Source of the DNA: Prosapia bicincta
Lineage: Eukaryota; Arthropoda; Insecta; Hemiptera; Cercopidae
NCBI GenBank assembly: GCA_036971475.1
Contig: JBAIZL010000005.1
Location: forward strand, 175,331,386-175,395,385
Reading direction: 5' to 3'
Length of the DNA stretch: 64,000 bases
Position numbers and translations under genes: made by a program. Positions 23,701-35,700 of this stretch are shown one piece after another (positions within the stretch are counted from its first letter, which is position 1; each line of letters opens with the position of its first letter). The notes beneath the pieces are model-generated. The model searched no databases. It worked only from the letters and a program-made list of their open reading frames with translations, and was not told where the DNA came from.

Positions 23701-26700
23701 ATCCCAATAGCATAATAGGTATTATGATTATTAATGCCCATAAGAAATCGGAAATGTGATTGGCAATAAAAATAGGGTTAGGTTACAGACATAACTAGGG
23801 ATGGGCCGATTCAGATTCTCGATTCCAGGAATCGTCGATTCTAGGTGGTATCGAGGAATCGTCGATACTCGATTCTTCATTCATAAAAGTGTCGATTTCG
23901 ATTCCTATTTTGTTAACTATTAAAATATGCGTGTGGAGTAATTTATTACCAAACAAAATTTATTATATTTGTGTGGAAAAATAATTAATTACCAACTATG
24001 TCTTATTTATGTATTAGTTGATTTGAATGAATTAAATGATTAAAGTAAACGAAAATATTATTATTTATGAAGCAACAGCAATCAAGATCGTAACCATTTC
24101 TGGTCGTTTGACATCGCTCGTCTCTCTCTCTCTCTCTCACTAGAGTGGGTTCGATACTCTCTTTTGCTCTCTCTCTCTCACCCACGTGTCTTACTGCCAC
24201 TGATTTATAGATGTCAGAACAAAACACAAAAAAGTACAGTAAAAACTCGATTAACCGTCACCGTCGGAACCGTGGCCATGACGGTTGAGCGAATAGACGG
24301 ATAACAGAAACACTGTATTATTCCTCCGAAACTTAACCTTAATAAATTATATTTTAGACAGATATCACTCTCACGGTTGAAGGTTTTGTGTAGCCTATTA
24401 CATTAAAACGGAACTTTTAAAAGGTTTTGCCATATGACCAAGATGTTAACTAAATTAATTATTAGAGAACTAGCATATAAGCTAATATAAGCTTGAAAGA
24501 ATCAAGAATCGAGTAAAGAATCGAGAATCGAAAGGAAAATTTTAGAATCGGAATCGGAATCGAAAATTTTAGGAATCGGCCCATCCCTAGACATAACCTC
24601 ATCTGTTATCAGTCCTATAAATAGAACAATACTTTGGAATTGTCTTCTTAAGACTGATGATGAACTCAACTTATCACCTGGAATTTCTCTGTATTGAGAA
24701 CTCTGTTGAAAAGATTCAAAAGAAGGAGGATTAGTTCTTCCTCTATTAATTATACCGTTTCTACTTGTGGGTCATCTGAATCTTGAGTTTTATAGTTTTT
24801 CATTGCCTTAACTGCATGAATTATATTCTGTATATTACTCTTCTTTAGCCATCACTGGTCTATTGTGTTTGCTAAGTTTTTATATTCTTGCTGATATTAA
24901 ACTTTTGTCCCTCATCATCAAACAATTCCTTAGTATATGTTCTTTACACTAAGTAGTCCATGTACAACTACCACTAATCTAATTCCTTAGTTTATTTCTA
25001 GATGTTAGTGTTTGTATGTCAGCAAGGATAGTATGAGGGGTTACTCAAATAAAAAATTAAATAGCAAGGCCGTGGGTGGAGCTCGTATAGTTTGTCTGCC
25101 GCTAGACAAAGATAGTACAACAAATTTCCAGTTCAGGCCTGTGTTGTCAACCTGGCTCGTTCTGTTCGCCTTCAGATTATTTTTACTAGCACTGTTTTGT
25201 TCTTGTTCCATTTTCTATGGTGGCAAATTAAATGAACAACATGCAGCTGTGAAATTTTGTTTTCTGTCAAAGGTCATTATTACTGGTGATGAGCTGTGGT
25301 GCAATGGTTACAACCCAAAAATAAAGCACATCATCCCAAAAAAACGTCATAAAATCAAACATCTACTTTTGCTTTTTTTGATGACTGGCGTAATTCATTC
25401 AAAGTTTGTTCACCCAGGTCAGACTAGCAATAAAACCTCTTTATTTCAAAGTTTAAGAAAGATTATTCAACAGTATTTGTTAAAAAAAAGACTTTTTGTG
25501 GCAGACAGGAGACAGATTTTTCCACCACCTTACAAAGCACCTGCACCATCTCTGTTATATATTTTGCTAAAAATGGCATGGTTAAGCTGCCCCACACATC
25601 TTACTCTCCTGACCTGGCTCCGTGCGACTTTTTCTTGTTTCCACGCATGAAAGAACAATGATTAGACAACATTGAGGAGGTCAAGGAAAAAATGACGGAA
25701 GAGGTGTCGGCCATTTCTAAAGATGACTACAAAAAATGTTTCGAACAGTGGAAGTACCGGTGGGACAAATGTATGTTTTAATGGTGACTATTTCAAAAGG
25801 AAATAAGGTTGTTCTTGTAAATAAATGGAAAGTAAGTAGCTTTTTAAAAAAATTTGTTTTTTGTGTACCCCTTCTTATCTTTAAGGTAAACTAAACAACA
25901 CTTGATAAATTCAATTACATAGAGATTACCATTATAAGAGAAATGGACGCAGATAATCCATTTTTTTATTCACTTCAAGTACATAAGGCAAAAATATTAG
26001 TACAAAATACTAGATGTATATACATTATCACAAACTCCAATTCACATGAAATTACTATAATATTTGTCTTTTAAATAACATAATCATACTGTTATTTTTT
26101 AAATACTGATAATTTACCTGAGGCGATCTGTATGGCGCTGTCTGGGGCATGATGTATTCGCCATGACCAACTGCAAGCTGACGCTGGCGTTCACGAGTAT
26201 TATGTGGCTGACGCACTCGCTTTTTATGCCTTCCACCGCCTCCCTCTGTACGCAGTCTGTGAGGCTGAAACACAAATCAGAAGACAGCTACAGCACACAT
26301 ATAGATTAAAAAAATATACTATTTGCAAATAAAGTTTCTACAGATCTAATATCAAACATATAAAGCAGGAGTCAGAATCAAATTGCAATTTTAATAAAAA
26401 AAAAACTATAATATACTAAATCTAAATGTTTAAATCAACTATCCGAACAAGATTAAGCTTATGGTTATAAAATGTAGTGAAATTTATTGATTTCAAAATA
26501 TTGAACCCAAAACTGCTGTTTTTTCTAAAAATGTTTTAATTTTATTAAATAAATAAGCTATTCACTAGGTTATATTTTACCCTAGTAAAATGATAATCTA
26601 ATCTAGCTTTCAAGTTGGAACTGGATATTTCAACACAAATTTATCTTTCAAGAAAACTTGAATTTTTAGAAGTTATAATAATTAAAAAGAAAATGACAGT

Positions 26701-29700
26701 GGAATCCAAAACAGAAATAAATTTTTTTCAAAGAGAGGAAATATAAGCTTTTGATTTGTTTTTTGTAAGGTTTACATTTTTGTAATGAAAATTTTCACCT
26801 TTAATTTCAATTACATTAACAATCTAATGAATAAAATACCCAAAATTCTACTTGAAAATTTTAAAAGATTTTTGTACCAAAAATGTTGTAAACCTCAAGT
26901 GCATTTATAATGTAAATATTATTGGTAGAAATAGAAGATGATTCTATCATTGTTGAAGGCTTTATATAATGTTTCACAAATTCTTAGCTGATAGATCGAT
27001 ATAAATTTTTCATTTACATTGATTATTAAGGGTTCTTTACGTAAGAGTTTGCAACATTGTTGCTACATAGCAAACCAAATAAGTTATCTTTAGTACAATC
27101 AACTCATGTTCTGTCATTGTGCAACATTGTTGGATTGGTCTATTTAATTGGTACAATTACACAAACAATTTTTTTAAAAATTTAATTTAAATTCAATAAA
27201 AACTTTTGTAATTGGTCAACGTTATTGGACAACAATATTGCTGCACAATAGTGGTTATCTTCTCTTGCGGCTGACATCCATACAAAATCTAATCACATTA
27301 TAAAAATATCTTTATGTTAGGAAAATTTGGAAAAAAGAAGAATAGGTTCAGGCCTTTATTAAAAATTTATTTAAAAAAATAAATGTAATTTAAAAGTATT
27401 GAAATTTTAAAAATATTTATTTTGTGTGTAAAATTGCGTAGCTATTTTGTAAAAAGACTAAGAATAGAGTGCATACATTTTGTGCAAATTTTGGAAAAAT
27501 ATTAAAATAACTTTACAGCTGTTAGTAAAATAAAGTAACAACTACATAACTTCTCACTCCTTATAGCAATGTCTATTATCATCAAAAATGAAACATCGAG
27601 GCAGGTTAAGAGCAGAATGAAGACAATGCCAATAATTTTCTTTCAAACAATTGAGATTGTTTATTAAGTATTCTTGGAAGGTCAAACCAAATTCCATTAT
27701 ATACTGTTAAAAGTTTTTGTAACAGCTGCTTACAAATGGTAGATTTACAGAACTCAGGCAAAACCCCTTTTACAATTTCTTTGTGCGTAAATGAAGAATT
27801 TTGTTAGGAACAAACTGGCTATGCCACCCATAGTATAACCAGACGTAGCCCGTAACTTTTTTCTCAAATGAAAATAAAACTGAACAGCTAGACATTTAAA
27901 CATACATGAGCCAAATGAATATTGGGAACCAATTGAGGAAGGCGATTTTCAAGACATTTAATAGGAAACTTGAACACAACAGTAAAACCCACAAATATTT
28001 TGGATTAAATCTTAAAAAATTAATTTATTAAAAATTTTTGATTTGTTAAATCTGTTTTCTAAATTATTTTAAAAAGATATGCACATTTTCTGCATCAATA
28101 AATTAGCATTGGGTAATGTTTAAATACTAACAAAATATTTTAATGAAATATTGAAACCTACTATTACAAAAAATACCGAAATATAAAATACAATAGCTTA
28201 CTATTAGAAACATTTAAAGTTAGAATCAAATTAAACAAGATAATTTAGTTTAAACCTAAAATAAACAAGTCTATTACTTGCCTGGTTTCTACAGTAACCA
28301 CAAAATAGATTAGTTGATACAAATAATCTAATAATAATTTTAAAGTAATACTTTTATCTCTAATTTACATTAATTCAAGAATATACAAAATTTATAAAAA
28401 ACGTCCTGTAGTTCTTCCAAATAAATAACTCAATTTCTTTGAACTATTAACAAAGGGCAAATTAGATGACTAAAACGACATGATAGCTACAGATACTACT
28501 TGTTAAATAGGAGAATTAATAGTGATGATCAACAATATATTAATTTATCACTAACATAATGCATAAATGTTTGTCCCTAAAGTAATTAGTTGACCCTACA
28601 GTAATATGGGACACACCTTGCAGAAATACTTGATATTCAAACCTCATACACTAAATATTTTATTATTGAAAAAACAAATTATTGAGGAAGAAAATGTGTA
28701 AATAAAAGATTATTAAAACAAAATAAACCTATTTTTTTATTTTCCAAAGAAGGTATCTATTACTGAAACTAAATTGAAGTAGTTTTAAAATTAATTGTAT
28801 ACCTACAAAGGAGATTTGTTATAAAAAAAAATAAAATTCTACTGAAAATAGATGTGTATTAATGACACATCTGTCTAAGTGACCCAGATAGAAACAAGTC
28901 TCATATTTATCCAGATTAAAAGCCATAAACCCTTATCATTAAACAAAATCTGATTGATATAAAGCTAATAATATTTAATTTGCCACTTTTATGAGGTAAT
29001 ATTCTTGATTCATTTTAATACAAATTCTCCTAATATTTAAAATGAGAGAATGGTATTTATCTGTTAGTTACATGGGGTAATACATTTCATATTCTCTGAC
29101 AAGGGGAGATCAATTAGTGTAATAAAAAATTAGTGTTTTATCTCAATAGAAATATTAAGTTTTGCCAAATGACATATACAATAAAACCCAAGAGAATAAA
29201 ATTAAAATTCGATAAAATTTATTGAAAATATTATATATTAAATTCAATTGGTTAAGCTAAGTTATATTAACTAAAAGTAATTTTACCGTGAGATACAGAA
29301 TATGATGGAGTTAAATCTCAACAATAATATACCAACTTTTGAAACTTCATAATAATCACTACCACAAAAATTATATTTTATTATTGTTACGATTTTTAAC
29401 ATAAATATTTCTTTCTTAATTACAATAATTATTGAACACTAATGTTTTAAGCCACTTTATATTTTACTTCAAGGACTAAGTGTTTGTTAGTCACAAAATC
29501 AAACGCACAGCAGTTAGTAAACATATAGTTACACTTGCCTCATGAAATAAACCACTTAACTGGAATTGCTAAAAAAAAAAAGAAAAAAGAAACAAAAATA
29601 TCAGGCATTAAAATAATCAATTTAAATGTATGACACTTTAAAACCAAGTTTTAATTAAATACATCTGACTAAAAAAAAATTATACGTCACAAAGTAAAAA

Positions 29701-32700
29701 ATTTGGATAAGTACATAATAATTATTTATGAACTTTAAATATTATTTGCTACATAACTATAAATAATACTCAAATAACATTTTCCATCGTATAATAAAAA
29801 TGCAGCCATGTAGAGTAATAGTCTAAGGAACTATAATTTAAATAACTTTCATGAACTGTTGAACATGTAATTATACAGGATTTTATTACTGGATTATTAA
29901 ACACAGTTTGTTCAAATAAAAATTATTGCTTCTGAACTTCTAAATTAAAATTCAATAATATGTAACAATATAGCTACTTCCTCAATAAACTATTATATAA
30001 TTTGAGGAATATAACAATTTATTGGGCTAATTTAGAAATAAATATAAATAATGAGAAAAATTCAGAAATAAAGTGTATATTAAATAAATAAATTTATAAG
30101 TTCGAAGAGAAATAATATTGTTAACATGGTAGTAAAAAAAAGTTAAGAAACAATTCCATAAACAGTAGAGTATCGGTTTAGTAGTAGAAGTTATACCAAT
30201 TAAAAAAAGTTCTGATAATAACAAAATATGGTAAATATTTTAATATAACGTACTGTTAATAGGACAGTAATACAATACTATAAAACATTTAAGGTTTTTA
30301 TAAAGGTGAATATATTCTCTATATTAAAAAAAAGTATTTCAAAACAATAGTCTACAGATAATTTTAAATATCAGCTGGCAGTGAAATAAAGTTAGGTAAA
30401 GGTAGTAGATTTTTTCATAATGAATTGTTTTTGTAGCAACAATTTGTTTTATTAAGGGTGGTTTGGATAACTTAAATTTGAATGACCGATACTCTACGGT
30501 ATTTTTATTGAGGGGGTTTGTGTAAAGACATTTTACATGATCAGTAAATACACAACTTTAATGTGTATTAAAAAGTATAAAACTGAAACTGCTTATTGTT
30601 CTTGACAATTTACCTTATAATATTAAATATAAAACATTCAGTAAATCCATATGAATAAAATTTTATTATTGGAGAAATATTTCAGTTATTTTAATATAAT
30701 CGCAAATATTTAAATGTATTTAGATAAATGTTATACAGTAGAGCCTTGAAATTCCATTGTCAGCGGTTTCATATAAGAACCAAAGAGCTGATTGGATGGA
30801 TAGAGAACTATTCAAAGAGTGGTTGTTTTTTAATGAGTTTGTGCCCGAAACTGAAAAGTTTTTAAAATCAAATAATAATAAAAGCTCAGAAGGCTATTTT
30901 AATGTTAAACAATGCATCCTCGCATTTCGATAATGATCAATTGTGCTCAAAAGATATACTTATACTTTATATCTTCCCGCAAATGTTACAAGCCAAATCC
31001 AGTCAACGGAGCAGGATGTTCTAGATTGTATAAAAAAAAAAATACAAATATTATATTTTTACGCTCTCTCTTGGAAGCGACTGAAGGAGAAGCAAGGGAA
31101 AAAATAAATTACAGTTAAGGGAGTTGTGTATTGGATAGCCAAATAATGAAACAAAATAAAAGAAGAAACATGAAGTAAGTCGTAGAATAAAATCCTGAGT
31201 CTTAAAGAAACTGTTGACTATGTTATTGATCCACAAGAAGAAACAGATTTAACATTTTTTATCGAGAAACTTCCAAGTTGTGAACAATTTGAGTTAACAG
31301 ATGTTATGATTTTGAAAAGGCAGGGATACTGGGAGTAAAGAAAAGGGTTCAACTGAGACATTACAAGAAAGAAGATAAGTTAGTCACAGTGAAGGAACAG
31401 CTGTTTTCGAAACTGCACTGCACTATATTGAACAACAGATAGACACCATCACAACAGATGCACTTCTGCTAAGACGTCTATGCGACACTGTAGTATGAAA
31501 ACGATCTGATAAGCTAACGCAGAAGCACTTAACAACCTTTTCCAAAAAATGTAGTAACCGTGATAAACAATGTATTCCAAAGCAACATTAATTTATGTAA
31601 GTACCGTAATCAATAAAGTTCTATAAACGTATTTTGTGTATTCTCAATTATAATATTAGGGTTCATTAAAACTCTTGTTTTTTCCAATGTACAAGAATGC
31701 ATTTCTGTGTAATATGAGGGGTTCTTTGTCCCATCTATCTCGATTGAGACTACTGTAATTCAACTATGTATAGATATCTATTTTAATTGTTTTAACTTGA
31801 TGTTTTATATTTGTAAGAAGTCAAGTTCAATACAGTTAACAGATACATAATAATGAAAATTCCTTCAACCAGAAGTGATAATTTAACATAAATTTGAAAC
31901 TAATAACATGGACTGACTGTAACATACTTTCTTTCCTTTATCGTGCATCATTCTTTCAGTATCTTTGAGCATTTCTTGTCTCCATAAATCAAAGAAGTAA
32001 TCAGGATCAGTATAGAACTTAAGCCCATCCTTGCCATCCTCCCTAAACACAAACACATAACCTCCACTAATTAACAAAAAATTAATGTTTTGTTTCACTG
32101 TATACACTCCATTAAGCAGATAAGTACAAGTAAAGATTTTCTTTTAGCTATTAAAAGTCAATAACTTTATATGAACTCTCCTTTTGATTAATGATGGCTT
32201 AATATAATAATTTTATGACACAATTTACATCTTAGTATTTTTGTTGCTATTCACAACTAGAGGATTAAGTTTAGATATACGGTTCTCATGTTTTGTGTGC
32301 AAACATTTATTTGTGTAATGCGTGTGTGCTTGTAATGATCAAGGGAGTATATAAAGGATTGGGAGTATTAGACAGGATTAAGGTAGGGATATAAAGCTAC
32401 ACAGGACCCACATACTTGATGCCTACTTACTATGTATCTTGTTTACAATATGTCTATTTACTAAACCTCCAGCTATAGAAAGGGAGCATGTTTTTCAAAA
32501 CAAGGAAATAAAACATGTTGTATTAACAGCAACAGTAATCTCCGTTTTATTATTTATTTTCGAGAAAGTAAAATGCAGTTAAAAAAAAATAGAAGTAACT
32601 AAAAGTTTAAATAATAAACATTGCTGTAAATTATTTTCAACAGTTTACATAAAAAACACACTAGTAAAGTAAGTATAGATTAAAACAGCATAGACAATAT

Positions 32701-35700
32701 GACTGGTAATATAGATTGAAAGCATAATACTAAAACTATGCTATTCTGAATTTTGTAGGAGGCTTCTCTATATACTATACAGAAGAGGGAAAAAATAGTG
32801 ATTTATTCATACCTACAAAATTACCTTTCTGTTTACAGATAGTGCATTTTATTTTCATTCACAACATAAAATTTTGTTTACCCAAAAAACAATTTTTAAA
32901 AATTTATATCTGAAAATAGCAAATGTAGAGTCAATATTTCAGAGAAATTAATTAAAAGATTTCATAATAACTTTAAAATTGCTATTAACAAATTTTCTGT
33001 AAAATAGTGGGATTTGTTATTAAAGTAAAAAATTTATATTTACATCAATTGATTAGTTTACACAAGTGTTCAGATGTATTATATAGCAGTAAGACAAACA
33101 ATATGTATGCTGAAATATATTAGAAATCAGTAAACAAAAGTTTAGTAGAATTTGGATTTGTAGTTACTTGCACAAAACACTTATCTGGGCTAAATACACT
33201 CAAAACATATTTTTTTGTAGATATCTGAAATTATAATTTTAAAGACAATTCATATTTTTACAGAGCTAGTATATTCCTATCTGTTTAGGAAAATTTGACT
33301 TCACAAAGATATTATACATTCCTTATACAATAAAATTAGATAAGTATGCTTCTCACTTAAAGGGATTCACCTGCAAAAACATAGGTTTACTGTACCTGTA
33401 TGGATTCAGTTTGTCTAAGGGTGGTGGCTTATCACACATTTTGTAAGTTTCCAACATAGCTGTTGGCATTGTATCTCTAGAGACGACTTGTTGGTCAAAG
33501 ATGACAGAACTTTTAAAAGCCTTTCTCATATGAATATCTTGTAATGAAACTGCAAAGCAATATCAATTTTCAATATACAATTTATAATTTTATTTTAACA
33601 TTTAAAATATTTTATAGAAACATTACAAATTAATGAAAAGTATAGTTATAAATAATTATACTGCCTTAAAACTGTGAATAATATGTAAGTGTACCTATGG
33701 CATACTTTGTAACAGAATTTTATTTTCATTAAGTTTTAATTTAAAGGATAAATTTCATCTAATAACAAAATAATTTTATTACTATGTCAGCATGAAGAGG
33801 CAAAATAAATTATTATATCAAGATATTAAATGCTTTAAAAATTATGCATAATAGCATTTAATTATTTTCTTGTAATAAAGGATATAAATGTTAATAGTTT
33901 TAAAAAATATTGAAAGAAGCCTAAAAATGTATATAACATTTATTCATATTTACAAAATTCCTATAAATTATTAATTTATAGAGGTGACTGCATGGTCAAG
34001 TGGGTAAAGCACTTTACTACTAAACGAAATGCTTTGGGTTTGGTCCCCAGTATGGCCAAAAAATTTCTGTGCACATTTTAGCTTCTCACCTGATTTAGCA
34101 TGTGAAAGTGAGTACCTAGGGTAATAATAAGCAGTTGGAGCACAGTGCTGGGGACATTATCTTCATTGAATACCATTTGGCCCAAGCAAGGCGGCAATAC
34201 TATGTCTCTCATAAGCCATGTTAATGGTACTAATAAAAATCTCCTTATATTATATAAACTCATAGATTAAGCTTGTAGAACATAACAGGGTAAGTTTGTA
34301 ACATTACCATTAGATAAATGACAATACACCTCCTCACATATCTCAACTCCAAGAAGTCTACAATAGCTTGCTTGAAAGTGGGAAAGTTCAGAGTTGGTTA
34401 AAAAAAATCAAGACACATTCTTGTTGATGTACATTTAATGGGTGAGTGATAATTATATATTTGAGCAGACTGCCTTTAGAGAGTAAGGGCAAGGTTGAGC
34501 ACCACCCGTTTGAGGACGGTGAAGGGCTTTAATAACTACAAGAAATTTCTTTAAAATATTTGTAGGAAAAATTAAGCAAAAATGTATAAGCAAAGAAATT
34601 AGGTATGAAAAATAAGTTTCAAAATATTTATTTCTTATGGCAAAACTTAATTTTTATTGAAAAATTGAAAAAAATCTTATACATAAGAATTTGAATCTTT
34701 AGCAGTTAGATTTATTTTTATCAGAGTCTATTGCATCCAGGGATTAGACTCACATCAGAAACCAACAAGAGAAAAACTAATCCGACGCGAGATTTTTTTT
34801 AAAGCAATGAAATAACATGCAAAATACGAAAAAATTGTATAATTTCATTTTGTTCTTTTATTATTATTTACTTATTTTTGATATAAGTGATTTCAAAAAT
34901 ACAAGGTGTGATAGAACACAATGTTTACATTTGGATATATTTTTTAATAATGGTAAACCTATTTCAACTACTTTACCCTTACAAGGGCGCCGAAATAAAT
35001 CTTGCCCAATAGATGCTAAAGCCTAAGGCCAGTCAAAATTTGAATAGCCAAGTATTTCTAAAACTGAAGGTACCTTAGTTTATTTTCATTATACTTCATT
35101 TGACCTATTTAAAACTAAATTTAGAACTTTGCATTGTAAATTTTGAAAGGGTAAAATGAAAATATTGTTTTTTAAATTTGATATTCAAGTAATGAAAATT
35201 CAGTTTGTAAAGTAACTAATATTCATATAATTTAGAAATAAATGAGGTCAAGCTACAACGTATTTGCAAAATTAAAACCTGATTTAATCCTGTTTGTTCA
35301 TATTAAACACATTTTAAATTAAAATTAATGACATTTCCCCCTAAACAACATTTTCCGCCCCTGAGTCAAATAGAATAATTTTGAGTGTGTAATTAATTGA
35401 AAATCGGGGTTTGGTTTCAAGATAAAAATCTCACAAGTCTAAATAATTATACAAAATGAGCTTCCAAAACAGTCGATATTTCTAAACTAACAAGCGTAGG
35501 AAAGTTTATATTACAAAATATTAAATGTTGTAAAAACTCTCACTATACATATGAATCTTTTCTTTACTGACTAGTTTAGGGTACATAAGAAAGTAATGCA
35601 AAACAATTAAAATTGTTTCTTAAACAATTTGAGAAATGTAGATAATTCTCAATTAGTTAAATCACTGATAAAGAGAAACATAAATATTGAATTTTTTTAC

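Noticed and set aside
33981..34060. tRNA gene
   Set aside because: A- and B-box-like strings are present but the acceptor and anticodon arms do not pair; a tRNA-derived SINE fits better.
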